Of a stretch of 64,000 nt of DNA, positions 27,219-35,937 are shown one piece after another. Made by a program: the position numbers and the translations under genes. Positions within the stretch are counted from its first letter, which is position 1. Every line of letters starts with the position of its first letter. Where the stretch lies: NCBI GenBank assembly GCA_937930695.1, contig CALHCB010000083.1, positions 1-64,000 on the forward strand, in the 5' to 3' direction. The stretch comes from an uncultured Acidimicrobiales bacterium. Its GTDB lineage: Bacteria; Actinomycetota; Acidimicrobiia; Acidimicrobiales; SZUA-35. The notes below the pieces were generated by a model. That model saw only the letters and a list, made by a program, of their open reading frames with translations, ran no database searches and was not told the origin of the DNA.

Positions 27219-27923
27219 TCAGATCAGCGCTCGGGCACGGGCGAATACCGCATCAAGCATCTCTTCTGTGAGCCGCCCGGTGAACGTGTTCTGCTGACTC
27301 ACATGAAAGCTGCAGAGCACAACGGCGCCTGCGTTCGGTCCGTCGTCCACCTCGACCTCTACACCGTGGCCGAACTTTGGCCGCCGCTTGATGCCGAGAT
27401 AGGACGCAAGCGCCTGATAGGCGAAGCCGCCGAGTGCGATGAATACCTTGGCGTCGACGACCTCGAGTTCCCTGTCGAGAAATGGCCGACAAGTGTCCCG
27501 TTCGACGGTGGTCGGCTTATTTGCGGGAGGAGCGCACTTCACCGGCGAGGTAATGAGTGCATCCGTGAGCACCATCCCATCGTCGGCGTCAATGCTCTCA
27601 GGCTGGTTCGCGAATCCAGCACGGAAGAGTGCTCGATATAGCCAATCGCCAGACCGGTCTCCGGTGAACATCCGGCCGGTCCGGTTCGCCCCATGAGCAG
27701 CTGGAGCCAACCCCATGACAATGAGACGAGCTGACGGATCGCCAAAGGCCGGCACTCCTTGACCCCAATAGGTGTGGTCCCGGTACGAGGCCCGCTTCTC
27801 GTCGGCGACTTGCTCTCGCCATTCGACCAAGCGAGGACATGCCCGACACGCTCCAACTTCCTCCGCGATCGTCAGCAACCGACGTTCGCGATCAACAGCA
27901 GACGATCCAGGTTCGGCGGGCAT
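27219..27923 (-). CDS. Family 5 uracil-DNA glycosylase
   Basis: The 234-residue protein starts at 'MPAEPGSS', which avoids overlap with the divergent gene. Conserved cysteines for an Fe-S cluster are in 'GACRACPRLVEWR', 'SPVKCAPPANKP' and 'DTCRPFL'. The active-site signature 'GLAPAAHGANRTGRMFTGD' is that of UdgB (family 5), which lacks the polar catalytic residue of other families. The end reads 'FHVSQQNTFTGRLT', a standard UDG motif. It removes uracil and related deaminated bases. Confidence 0.9.
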   Translation of the reverse strand: MPAEPGSSAVDRERRLLTIAEEVGACRACPRLVEWREQVADEKRASYRDHTYWGQGVPAFGDPSARLIVMGLAPAAHGANRTGRMFTGDRSGDWLYRALFRAGFANQPESIDADDGMVLTDALITSPVKCAPPANKPTTVERDTCRPFLDRELEVVDAKVFIALGGFAYQALASYLGIKRRPKFGHGVEVEVDDGPNAGAVVLCSFHVSQQNTFTGRLTEEMLDAVFARARALI

Positions 27924-27952
27924 CGCGTCGACCGTAGATAGCGTGAAGACCA

Positions 27953-28648
27953 ATGGCACCTCGGACGACGAAGCGATCGACGGCGAAATCGGCAAAGAAG
28001 TCAACGGACAGCGGCGTCAAGCCCACCTTGGTTCTGCTGGTTCGACACGGCAAGACTCCAACGACGGGCCAGGTTCTACCCGGTCGGGCGAAGGGCCTTC
28101 ACCTCGCTCCTGAGGGAGTCGCCCAGGCCGAGAGAGTGGCCGCTCGGATTGCGGCCCTTGGCGAGAAGAAGATTGCCGCGGTCTACGCCTCCCCGATGGA
28201 ACGGACCCAGGAGACGGCGGCACCGATTGCCAAGGCCCTGAAGCTACGGGTGCGCACTCACAAGGGATTGATCGAGGCAGACTTCGGAAAGTGGACGGGC
28301 CGCAAGCTCACCGAACTCAACAAGCTCCCGGAGTGGAAGACGGTCCAGCAGTACCCGAGCGGGTTTCGTTTTCCGGGTGGCGAGTCATTCCCTGAGATGC
28401 AAACCCGAATGGTCGGAGCAATTCAGGAACTCGTGGCGAAGCACCCCGGCGAAACAATCGTGTGCACCTCGCATGCCGACACCATCAAGGCAGCTGCCGC
28501 GAGCGCCCTCGGCACGCATCTTGATCAATTCCAACGGATCGTGATCGGGCAGTGTTCCGTCACCGCAATCATGTACACCTCCGGCGGCCCTGTCGTCCTT
28601 GGAGTCAACTCGATGGGCGACGATCTCTCGACCCTCGTTCCGAGCTGA
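27953..28648 (+). CDS. Histidine phosphatase, MSMEG_4193 type
   Basis: The 231-residue protein has a basic N-terminal tail, then 'LVLLVRHGKTPTTGQVLPGR' with the catalytic RHG. 'VYASPMERTQETAAPIAK' and 'TIVCTSHADTIKAAAA' supply the other active-site residues. It is the first of three genes in the conserved actinobacterial order phosphatase, DUF3090, SCO1664-like kinase. Its substrate is unknown. Confidence 0.88.
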   Translation: MAPRTTKRSTAKSAKKSTDSGVKPTLVLLVRHGKTPTTGQVLPGRAKGLHLAPEGVAQAERVAARIAALGEKKIAAVYASPMERTQETAAPIAKALKLRVRTHKGLIEADFGKWTGRKLTELNKLPEWKTVQQYPSGFRFPGGESFPEMQTRMVGAIQELVAKHPGETIVCTSHADTIKAAAASALGTHLDQFQRIVIGQCSVTAIMYTSGGPVVLGVNSMGDDLSTLVPS

Positions 28649-28651
28649 ACC

Positions 28652-29161
28652 GTGTCTGAGTCGTTCGAGTTTCGGGAGGTGTTGCACTTCACCTCCGGCG
28701 CGGTTGGCGAGCCGGGCGCGCGCGTTTTTTACATCCAAGCAAGCGACGGCGAACGACTGGTCTCGGTCAAACTCGAGAAACAGCAGGTCGGCGCCATCGC
28801 CACCTATCTTCGGACGATTCTGGAAGATCTCCCTGCACCGTCGGGACCCCAACTTCCGCTTCCGCTTCGTGAGCCGGTCGAGACCGATTGGATCGTTGGC
28901 CAGATTGCCGTCGGCGTCAGCGAGGCGGAGTCTGAGGTCGTGCTCGTCATCGAAGAACTCGTGGATGAACCAGACGATGACGACGACGACCTCTTCGCCG
29001 ATATTTCGAGCGGTGCATCGCTTCGTCTCCATCTCACCGTCGACCAAGCTGCCCAATTCATCACCACGTCAGACGATCTGATGGACAAGGGACGTCCCCC
29101 GTGCCGGCTCTGCGGTCAGCCGGAGACGCCGGGCGGACACATCTGCCCCCGATTGAACTGA
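28652..29161 (+). CDS. DUF3090 family protein
   Basis: The 169-residue protein begins at a GTG three bases after the phosphatase stop. It has 'FEFREVLHFTSGAVGEPGARVFYIQA' at the N-terminus, a Q/V-rich core and an acidic linker 'DEPDDDDDDLF'. The C-terminus has a CxxC pair 'PPCRLCGQPETPGGHICPR' that may bind zinc. DUF3090 is an actinobacterial family of unknown function that co-occurs with both neighbours. Confidence 0.9.
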   Translation: MSESFEFREVLHFTSGAVGEPGARVFYIQASDGERLVSVKLEKQQVGAIATYLRTILEDLPAPSGPQLPLPLREPVETDWIVGQIAVGVSEAESEVVLVIEELVDEPDDDDDDLFADISSGASLRLHLTVDQAAQFITTSDDLMDKGRPPCRLCGQPETPGGHICPRLN

Positions 29162-29166
29162 CCGCC

Positions 29167-29913
29167 ATGGATGCTGAGCTGCCAGCCGCATTCGCGCTGT
29201 CCTCTACCGAAATCATCGACCTCTTCGAGTCGGGTGAGTACGAGATCGAGGGCCGAATGCCCCACAGCTCGAACGCCACCCTGTTGGTCACGGTGACAGA
29301 CGGCGAGGGAGAGCAGCGGCGAGAACAGAAGGGCATCTACAAGCCTGGACGAGGCGAGCGACCTCTATGGGACTTTCCACCTGATCTGTTCAAACGCGAG
29401 GTCGCGACCTATCGAGTGGCAGACCGACTTGGTTGGCAGGTCATCCCACCGACAGCGCTTGTTGATGGACCACTGGGTATGGGCTCGGTGCAAGCCTTCG
29501 TCGATGCAGACTTCCAACAGCACTACTTCACGATGTTCGAAGACGGTGTCGGACTCGATGACCTCCGGCAAATCTGCACACTGGATCTGATCACCAACAA
29601 CACCGATCGCAAGTCGGGTCACTGTCTTCTCGGTCCCGATGGACACGTCTATGGCATTGATCACGGACTCAGCTTCCACGCGCAATGGAAGCTGCGAACC
29701 GTGATGTGGGACTTCGTCGACGAAGCCATTCCCGACTCGATCCTGCAATGTGTTGAACGTTTCGTTGCCGTCGGTTCGTACCCCGAACTCGACGGGCTGC
29801 TCGATGACTTCGAGCTGGATGCCATGCTCACCCGGGCCAAGGCCGTCCTCGATGAGGGCATCTTTCCCGAAGACGAGACCGGCGGCCATCGATATCCCTG
29901 GCCCCTCGTCTAG
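29167..29913 (+). CDS. SCO1664-family PI3/4-kinase-like protein
   Basis: From ATG 29167, five bases after the DUF3090 stop, the product is 248 residues. 'GIYKPGRGERPLWDFP' fits the ATP-lysine region. 'DLITNNTDRKSGHCLL' fits the catalytic loop (D..N..D) and 'VYGIDHGLSFH' the metal-binding DHG, as in PI3/4-kinase-like domains. It completes the three-gene set. Its substrate is unknown. The upstream ORF extension overlaps the previous gene and is unlikely. Confidence 0.88.
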   Translation: MDAELPAAFALSSTEIIDLFESGEYEIEGRMPHSSNATLLVTVTDGEGEQRREQKGIYKPGRGERPLWDFPPDLFKREVATYRVADRLGWQVIPPTALVDGPLGMGSVQAFVDADFQQHYFTMFEDGVGLDDLRQICTLDLITNNTDRKSGHCLLGPDGHVYGIDHGLSFHAQWKLRTVMWDFVDEAIPDSILQCVERFVAVGSYPELDGLLDDFELDAMLTRAKAVLDEGIFPEDETGGHRYPWPLV

Positions 29914-30014
29914 ACCCCAATTTCGAGGGGCGATGCCCGTGGTCGCATCGGGCATGTCATGGTGATGTTCGTCGCACGGTCCCCGACGCCGGACCGTGAA
30001 CTCTGAGAAATCGT

Positions 30015-30044
30015 GCGGCGGGCGACGTTTATCGAGCCCGCCGC
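30015..30044. terminator. Bidirectional terminator-like hairpin between converging genes
   Basis: GCGGCGGGC and GCCCGCCGC form a perfect nine-pair stem around a 12-base loop. It lies between the SCO1664-like gene (plus strand) and the MOSC gene (minus strand). There is no T-run on either side. A weaker ATGCCCG/CGGGCAT hairpin is at 29933-29955. The 194-bp gap otherwise shows no gene. Confidence 0.55.
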
Positions 30045-30107
30045 AGTCTCGCCCGTAGCGGGCCTCGGTCGTTCTGGACCGGGACCCGCCAGCGCTCGAT
30101 CAGATCG

Positions 30108-30743
30108 CTAGGACATCTTCGACAGTCGTTCGACGTATCCGTCTCGATTTCGTTCGGCGACCGGGGTTGCCAACGCGGCCGTCAACCGTTCCGCTGATGC
30201 TGACCGGTCATAGGAGAGGTCGAACGTCTCGAGCACCAAGATCGAGTCACCCTCGACCGGCACAGGATCGATGTTGGTCCCAGCTTCGAGTTCACCACCC
30301 TCGATCACCCGGCAATACACGCCGGGTCGGCGAGCTCGCTTGAAGCGCTCAACCCACGCTGGTTCCGCGATGCGTTCAGCGAACACGCCACACGGGATGC
30401 GAGCGGCAGAAGCTTCCAGAATCACCCCGCTCGGGAAGACAAACCGGTCGCCGATCCACAGGTCGGCCGAACTGAAGCCTGAGACCGTCAGATTTTCGCC
30501 AAACGCTCCGCCTGAGAACGAACGTCCGAGCTCTGATTCCCAGTAGGCATAGTCCTCACGGGTATAGATGTAGACCGCCTGCCCGGGTCCGCCATGGCGT
30601 TTCGTGTCCGCAACCTCATCGCCAACGAGCCCATCGATGCTCACGATCGCTCGCTCGACATCGGTCTTGTTGATCCCCGATGTTCCAACGACCGCCGCCG
30701 CTGATGGCTCGGACTTGCCGATCTGTATGGAGTCGAGACGCAT
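30108..30743 (-). CDS. MOSC-domain protein (YiiM-like)
   Basis: The 211-residue protein has 'VSIDGLVGDEVADTKRHGGPGQAVYIYTREDYAYWE', 'FGENLTVSGF', and 'ARIPCGVFAERIAEPAWVERFKRARRPGVYCRV' containing the conserved Cys. MOSC domains bind the molybdenum cofactor or carry a persulfide. YiiM-type proteins help detoxify N-hydroxylated bases. It is divergent from the enoyl-CoA hydratase gene and there is no operon partner. Confidence 0.9.
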   Translation of the reverse strand: MRLDSIQIGKSEPSAAAVVGTSGINKTDVERAIVSIDGLVGDEVADTKRHGGPGQAVYIYTREDYAYWESELGRSFSGGAFGENLTVSGFSSADLWIGDRFVFPSGVILEASAARIPCGVFAERIAEPAWVERFKRARRPGVYCRVIEGGELEAGTNIDPVPVEGDSILVLETFDLSYDRSASAERLTAALATPVAERNRDGYVERLSKMS

Positions 30744-30790
30744 GTTGGGAGTAGACCAGAGGCTTCAGCTCGACGCCAGGAGAATTCAAC

Positions 30791-31642
30791 ATGCCAGAGA
30801 ACTCAACCACGACCGAGTGGGACCACGTTCGCTTCGACAAGCCCGCTCCCGGTGTCGGTCGCGTGACCTTGGCCCGCTCGGAGACAGCGAATGCCCAGAA
30901 CTACAAGATGCTCACCGAGGTCAACGAAGCATTCGACGTCGCCTGTCAGGACGAAGAAGTTCGCTGCATCGTCTTGGCCGCCGACGGCAAACACTTCTCG
31001 TCTGGCCACGACCTGTCTGACCTTGATCCGGACATGGATGCGCTGCCGACCATCGGCACCCAATGTCACTTCGAGGCTGAGGGGGCCGAGGGCTATATGG
31101 CCAGAGAAGCCGAGATGTATGTCGGCCTGTGCTGGCGTTGGCGCAACATGCCCAAGCCAACAATCGCCTCGGTCCAGGGCAAGGTCATCGCCGGCGGGCT
31201 CATGCTGGTCTGGCCGATGGACCTCATCGTCTGTTCAGAAGAAGCAACGTTCTCTGATCCAGTTGTTGCCTTCGGGGTGAACGGTCACGAGTACTTCACC
31301 CATCCGTATGAAGCCGGTGCTCGGCTCGCCAAAGAGATGCTCTTCACGGGTCGGGCGATCACGGCGCAAGAGGCCCTGCAACATGGGATGGTCAACAAGG
31401 TCGTCGCCCGCGACGATCTCGAGTCGGCAACCCTGGAGATGGCGGCCCACATCGCCAAGCGTCCGATGTTCGGCCTCACGCTGGCAAAGCAGTCGGTCAA
31501 CAATTCGCTCGATGCGATGGGCATGTACACCGCACTGCAGTCTGCCTTCGGGTTGCATCACGTTGGCCACAGCCACAACCGTTTGAAGCACGGCTCTCTC
31601 GTTGACCCCGAGGGCATCCAAGTCATTCGGAGCGAGGCCTGA
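30791..31642 (+). CDS. Enoyl-CoA hydratase/isomerase family protein
   Basis: The 283-residue crotonase-fold protein has an oxyanion-hole motif in 'KHFSSGHDLSDL' and a second in 'GKVIAGGLMLVWPMDLIV'. AGGAG lies ten bases before ATG. The region usually holding catalytic glutamates reads 'TFSDPVVAFGVNGHEYF', so hydratase activity is uncertain and another crotonase reaction is possible. It stands alone. Confidence 0.88.
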   Translation: MPENSTTTEWDHVRFDKPAPGVGRVTLARSETANAQNYKMLTEVNEAFDVACQDEEVRCIVLAADGKHFSSGHDLSDLDPDMDALPTIGTQCHFEAEGAEGYMAREAEMYVGLCWRWRNMPKPTIASVQGKVIAGGLMLVWPMDLIVCSEEATFSDPVVAFGVNGHEYFTHPYEAGARLAKEMLFTGRAITAQEALQHGMVNKVVARDDLESATLEMAAHIAKRPMFGLTLAKQSVNNSLDAMGMYTALQSAFGLHHVGHSHNRLKHGSLVDPEGIQVIRSEA

Positions 31643-31679
31643 CTCACCCTGTTGCCAGGAACCGCTGGCCCGGGCCGAT

Positions 31680-33209
31680 TCAAACCGGCTCGGGCGGCGG
31701 ACCGTATTCCGGAGTCGCTGGCGTGTGTTCGTCCAGCGGATAGATGGGGCGCCGCACATCAACGAAGGTGAACAGGCTGTTGTCGCTACTCGTCACGCCA
31801 ACACCGTTGCATGCGATGTCGCGGGTCGAGATGTCACTGAAGCCTGCCCGGTAGTGAATTCGCGACTTCAGAATCAGGTAGCGCATCTCGGTCGGTTCGA
31901 TGCCGACACTGCGAAAGCATCCTGGATCCCACGGTTCAACGTTGCGGGAACACACGACCACTTTCACCGGTGCCTCGTCTCCAATCTCTAGGACCGCCGT
32001 CGCCCCCATATCGGTCTGGGTTCCCCGCCCCATCGGCACCGTGACCGTAAAGACTCCGTCGGTGATGGCACGCACCCTGCCCGTCACCCGAAGCGGTTCG
32101 CCCACTCGGTTGATTGCTGGCATGTCCGTCTTACCACCAAGGTCGAGGGTCATCTCGGCACCGACGCCGGCCGCGATCATGGCTTGCACCGCCTCGGGGT
32201 CACAGACTCCGAACATGGCGACATCGGGCAGACCTTGATCGAGGACCTCGGCGAGAACGGCCATGGTGTCCTGAGTGCCGCCGGAAGCGGCATTGTCCGC
32301 ATGGTCGAGAAGAATGATCGGGCCGTCTTCCATCGCCTTGGCCTCAGCGATCGTTTCGTGGAGCGGGCGACTCTCGAAAACGAACTGCTCTCGCTCGCTC
32401 CATGCAGCCTCGAGAAGTTCCTCGCGGGCTTCTTCGGCTCGTGCACGATTGCCGTCCGCAACAGTCACGACTGACAGTCCGGCGTGCCAGATGTCGGCGA
32501 GGGGAAAGCCGCCAAAGACCGATGAGGCCAAGAGACCTTCGGCCTCCTGCCTCCGGGCCATCTCGAGCAGAGGACCCATGGGTTCATCTTCGTGACCCAT
32601 GCGCAGCGTCTGGGCCAGGATCGGCCGACTCCCCCACGTCATGACGGGATCAATCTCCCCTGCCAACGCTCGGACGAGAAGACGTCCCGACTGTTGCCCC
32701 GCCTCGTACATGTCGAGGTGCGGATAGGTCTTGTACCCAACGAGCACCGTGCAGTTGTCAACGATGGCGTCGGTCATGTTTGCGTGGAGATCAAGACTGA
32801 TGGCGATCGGAAGATCAGGAGCCAATCTGCGAATCCGGGCGAGCAACGTTCCTTCGCCGTCGATCGTTGTCTCGGACACCATCGCTCCGTGCAGGTCGAG
32901 AAAACAGGCATCACACCCGGCCTCGACTGCCTCGCAAATGAGGTCACTCATGGTTCGGTAGGCGTCGGCATTCACTCGACCACTTGGTGCCGCATTCGCT
33001 GCGATCGGTGTCGAGATCTCCATCCCCGCTTCGTCGGCGACATCGAGGAACGCTCCGATGCCGGTTCCCGTTCCCTTGAACCGGTCATACACCTCGCGGC
33101 CCGTCGGCACCCCGAAGCCGCCCCGGCCAAAACGCTCGAGCGGCGTTGGCACTGGGGAGAACGTATTGGTCTCGTGTTCCATCATGGCGACGACGACGCG
33201 TTGAGTCAT
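31680..33209 (-). CDS. M81-family metallopeptidase (MlrC-like)
   Basis: The 509-residue protein starts at 'MTQRVVVAMMEHETNTFSP', the standard N-terminus of the MlrC/DUF1485 family. 'CFLDLHGAMVSE' and 'ISLDLHANMTD' give His residues for the metal site. The C-terminal MlrC_C domain is also present, with 'ILLDHADNAASGGTQDT' and 'DPGCFRSVGIEPTEMRYLILKSRIHYRAGF'. It probably hydrolyses a peptide or a related amide substrate. The larger ORF in the track starts upstream in non-coding DNA. Confidence 0.92.
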   Translation of the reverse strand: MTQRVVVAMMEHETNTFSPVPTPLERFGRGGFGVPTGREVYDRFKGTGTGIGAFLDVADEAGMEISTPIAANAAPSGRVNADAYRTMSDLICEAVEAGCDACFLDLHGAMVSETTIDGEGTLLARIRRLAPDLPIAISLDLHANMTDAIVDNCTVLVGYKTYPHLDMYEAGQQSGRLLVRALAGEIDPVMTWGSRPILAQTLRMGHEDEPMGPLLEMARRQEAEGLLASSVFGGFPLADIWHAGLSVVTVADGNRARAEEAREELLEAAWSEREQFVFESRPLHETIAEAKAMEDGPIILLDHADNAASGGTQDTMAVLAEVLDQGLPDVAMFGVCDPEAVQAMIAAGVGAEMTLDLGGKTDMPAINRVGEPLRVTGRVRAITDGVFTVTVPMGRGTQTDMGATAVLEIGDEAPVKVVVCSRNVEPWDPGCFRSVGIEPTEMRYLILKSRIHYRAGFSDISTRDIACNGVGVTSSDNSLFTFVDVRRPIYPLDEHTPATPEYGPPPEPV

Positions 33210-33320
33210 GTCGCATCTTTGCTGATCCCGGCGAGCACTACCACCGGAGGCGTCACCGAAACATCGCCCCGACATATCGGGATCCGGTTCTGGTTTGTGC
33301 GTTCTACGGTCGGACCGTCA

Positions 33321-33391
33321 GGGCACGGCTGAGAGTCTTAGCCCGATGAAGACGAAAGTCTTCATCGAACCACCGCCTCGAAGCCGTGCCC
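33321..33391 (+). ncRNA. Candidate structured RNA (nested stems with GAAA tetraloop)
   Basis: GGGCACGGCT (33321-33330) pairs perfectly with AGCCGTGCCC (33382-33391). Inside it, CGATGAAGAC and GTCTTCATCG form a second perfect ten-pair stem capped by GAAA (33344-33367). An extra GAG/CTC can extend the outer stem. The element fills the middle of the 208-bp gap between the M81 peptidase gene and the small membrane protein gene. GNRA identity favours the plus strand as the RNA sense. No T-run follows. I recognise no known family. The rest of the gap shows nothing. Confidence 0.45.
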
Positions 33392-33417
33392 AACCAATCC
33401 TTCCGCGTGACGCTTCG

Positions 33418-33627
33418 CTAGCCCTCTTCGAGCGTCTTTCGCTTCATCGCCCGGCCGAGCATCACGGCGCCGAGAATGATGAGGATGGTCCCGAAGACGA
33501 TCATTATCGTCCCAGCGGTTCCATCCTGAGTCGTTGACAGAGCGGTCAACGCGCTGCCGCCTCCAAGGACAGGCACCGCCGACGTCAAGGCCTTCTCGTG
33601 CTCGGTCTGTTCCTTCTGTTCACCCAT
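33418..33627 (-). CDS. Small single-helix membrane protein
   Basis: The 69-residue protein has a hydrophilic N-terminus ('MGEQKEQTEHEK'), a Gly/Ser/Thr-rich stretch, a hydrophobic helix 'TIMIVFGTILIILGAVMLG' and a basic tail 'RAMKRKTLEEG'. It has no signal peptide, so an N-out, C-in orientation is suggested by the positive tail. Function unknown. Confidence 0.55.
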   Translation of the reverse strand: MGEQKEQTEHEKALTSAVPVLGGGSALTALSTTQDGTAGTIMIVFGTILIILGAVMLGRAMKRKTLEEG

Positions 33628-33667
33628 CTGGTGACACTAGGTCAGTTGTTCATTCTCATGCCTTGCG

Positions 33668-34987
33668 CTACGGGGAGACACTGAACACGTGAATCACAGG
33701 ATTGTTGCCGTCCGCGAATTCTTGGGCGACGAAGATCCGGTTGTGCGCCGCGTCGTAGGCAGCCCCAGTCAAGGTGAAGCTCGGTGCCGCGGTAGGCAAT
33801 TCGAGTTCCCAATAGTCATAGGGCTGGAGCGACTCAGGTGATCGTTCACCGGCGGCAACCTGAGCAAGTTCGGCCGCATCATACGCCCAGACCTGATAGC
33901 GGTACGGATAGGCGTGGGTGCCTTTCGACGCATAGTCCGGATCTCCGCAGTCATCGCCCGTTCCATAGCAGTACTCGCCGAACCCCATCGACCCAAAGAA
34001 CAACACGGAGTCACTCGCTTCTGGAAACACGATGCCCGTGACGTTGGAGGTCAGGTTCCACAGATCGCTTTGCTCCTCCGGACCATCCAATGCGCTGGCC
34101 AGTGGATATCCCAGAACCAACGTCGCAGGCTTGCCCTGGGAAAACGACTCTGGAGAGAACGTCGCGGCGGCAGGCCCGACGGATGAATTGCTAGCGATCG
34201 CAACTCCACCAAGCCCACCGATGTAGCGGTCGCCACCGAACGAGGGTCGCCACACCTCAGGAATGAACGCCATTGGCCCGCCGAGCCAGCGCGCCTGCAC
34301 CTCGTCCGAAATCGCTTGCAGCTCCGTGCTCTCTCCAAGGTTCACATCGGTCACGAGATGCGACCGGCTCTGTTCCCCTGAAGCGTCGTAGTAGTCGAAC
34401 GCCGAGATGATCAGCGAATCGCCGTCCACCAGATATCCGCCGACCCTCGCGTATTCGGGATCAGCCGGAGTGGAGATGTCTTCCAACTTGCCGTCAGTGG
34501 CATCTTGTGGCGGCTGCACGTAACTCGCTCTATTGAGCGACGAGGGATCAGAACTCTGCACCAGCTCGGGAATGGCAATTTCGGCGGTGAGTTGATGCCA
34601 GTCGTGACCGGTGATGAAGAGCGAGTCGCGGCCTGGGTTGTAGGCCACGCCGGCGCCGCCATATGCGAGTGATTGCTCACTTCCCGAACCGGAGTCTGGA
34701 ACGGTAAACGATCCTTCGAGTCGGAGGCTCTCCGGTCCGAGCAGGCTGCCAACGAATAGCTCTTGATCAGATTCCGGATCGTCCCCGGCAACCGGCGCAG
34801 CGTCTGGACCGGACGCAGACTCCAGAGCGACATCATCGGCGGCATCTTCTTCGCCAACCGCTGATTCGTCGTTCGATCTCGACCACGTCACCAGCCCTGC
34901 GAACACGATCAACACGCACGCCCCGAACAGCCATCCCATCGCCGACTTCACGCTGATGCGCTGCTCCACAACTCTCACGGTAGCCAC
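33668..34987 (-). CDS. Membrane-anchored extracellular protein of unknown function
   Basis: This 439-residue protein starts at a GTG. One N-terminal helix ('AMGWLFGACVLIVFAGLVTW') anchors a large exported domain. An acidic linker is followed by a beta-rich domain with repeated blade-like elements such as 'LAYGGAGVAYNPGRDSLFITGHDW', 'GGYLVDGDSLIISAFDYY' and 'TLTGAAYDAAHNRIFVAQE'. A beta-propeller is likely. It has two close cysteines in 'GEYCYGTGDDCGDPD'. I do not recognise the family. No partner is evident in the adjacent genes. Confidence 0.7.
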   Translation of the reverse strand: MATVRVVEQRISVKSAMGWLFGACVLIVFAGLVTWSRSNDESAVGEEDAADDVALESASGPDAAPVAGDDPESDQELFVGSLLGPESLRLEGSFTVPDSGSGSEQSLAYGGAGVAYNPGRDSLFITGHDWHQLTAEIAIPELVQSSDPSSLNRASYVQPPQDATDGKLEDISTPADPEYARVGGYLVDGDSLIISAFDYYDASGEQSRSHLVTDVNLGESTELQAISDEVQARWLGGPMAFIPEVWRPSFGGDRYIGGLGGVAIASNSSVGPAAATFSPESFSQGKPATLVLGYPLASALDGPEEQSDLWNLTSNVTGIVFPEASDSVLFFGSMGFGEYCYGTGDDCGDPDYASKGTHAYPYRYQVWAYDAAELAQVAAGERSPESLQPYDYWELELPTAAPSFTLTGAAYDAAHNRIFVAQEFADGNNPVIHVFSVSP

Positions 34988-35059
34988 GACGTGACGACGA
35001 GGGCAGGCGCTCGGCCAACCGCCAGTTCTTGACCAACGTCAACCGTGGCGCAGGGTCTA

Positions 35060-35515
35060 CTAGCCGCCCGTTTGCCGGGGCGCGGCGACTGCCCGAACCG
35101 TGACGACGAACGGTTCGTCTGGCATGAACAACGCCAAAAGAGTCATTTCGACCTCACCAGCCACAACGACTTCAATCACTTCGGTGTCGGCGGCGATACG
35201 GGGCGCCTCGCTCAACGATCGGCGATCCGTCTGGGCTTCCACGCTCTGCCAGGCGATGTCGATCGCCAGAGCGGGCTCCAAGCGAACCTCACCAGTCGAC
35301 CGGTACCACCCCGTATCGATTCCGTTGGCACCGGCAGCGGCGGCGGCGTCGGCCATCTCCGCCAGCGCTCGTCGCTCGCTGAACGCTCGCCAGAGATCGA
35401 CGCTGAATCCGGCAACAAACAGCAGCACGACGACCATGCCAACTCCAAAAAAGGTCACGTGGCCGCCTTCATCTCGCCCGCTCTCTGGGCCAGCCTGCCG
35501 GCAACTGCACATCAT
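35060..35515 (-). CDS. TadG-like pilus-assembly protein
   Basis: The 151-residue protein has a hydrophilic start, then 'DEGGHVTFFGVGMVVVLLFVAGFSVDLWRAF', a TadG/TadE-style N-terminal helix, followed by 'AEMADAAAAAGANGID', the usual TadG repeat-free core. The N-terminal motif has Phe where pseudopilins have Glu at +5. It overlaps the preceding TadE-like gene by ATGA and is the last gene of the Tad operon. Confidence 0.75.
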   Translation of the reverse strand: MMCSCRQAGPESGRDEGGHVTFFGVGMVVVLLFVAGFSVDLWRAFSERRALAEMADAAAAAGANGIDTGWYRSTGEVRLEPALAIDIAWQSVEAQTDRRSLSEAPRIAADTEVIEVVVAGEVEMTLLALFMPDEPFVVTVRAVAAPRQTGG

Positions 35516-35937
35516 GAACTCGCTCCGTAGTCGGGAACTCGCTCGCCATGTTCTGCTGTCCAGGTCACTTCTCCGAGCGAGCCCACCAGAGGGAGGACAG
35601 CCCCTGGCATCTCTACGGTCACCTCGGCAACAACTGTCGTCCCTGGGGCACGTTCCCCCGAAAGCTGAAGCTCCATCGAGCCTTGAGGGAGCCCGTAACC
35701 GAGTTCAATCTGTCGCAACAGCATCTCTGCGGATTCGACCGTCGCCGCTTCGTCAACGACGAGCAGTCGAGCGACCTCTCCGGCTGCATCTCGAGCCGCG
35801 GTCTGACGCTCGACCCAGGTCGACACTGACAGGACGAGCACACCAAACGGAATCAGGATGAGACCAAGCAGTAGCGGAAGCTCAAACGCCGCGCTGCCTC
35901 GTTGTCGTGTTCGCTCAGGTCGAGGCCGATCGCTCAT
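35512..35937 (-). CDS. TadE-like pseudopilin
   Basis: The 141-residue protein has 'RQRGSAAFELPLLLGLILIPFGVLVLSVS' near its N-terminus. The cleavage-type Gly and the Glu at +5 (G|SAAFE) match pseudopilins processed by a prepilin peptidase. The rest is a beta-rich pilus-associated domain. It overlaps its neighbours on both sides by ATGA. Confidence 0.8.
   Translation of the reverse strand: MSDRPRPERTRQRGSAAFELPLLLGLILIPFGVLVLSVSTWVERQTAARDAAGEVARLLVVDEAATVESAEMLLRQIELGYGLPQGSMELQLSGERAPGTTVVAEVTVEMPGAVLPLVGSLGEVTWTAEHGERVPDYGASS

Noticed and set aside
33321-33345. Resemblance to a TPP riboswitch (GGCTGAGAG)
   Set aside because: The second conserved half of the TPP aptamer (CUGAU...GCG.AGG) is absent downstream.
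33295-33537. 80-residue plus-strand ORF across the nested-stem region
   Set aside because: It overlaps the small membrane protein gene on the other strand, and its codons follow the hairpin symmetry.
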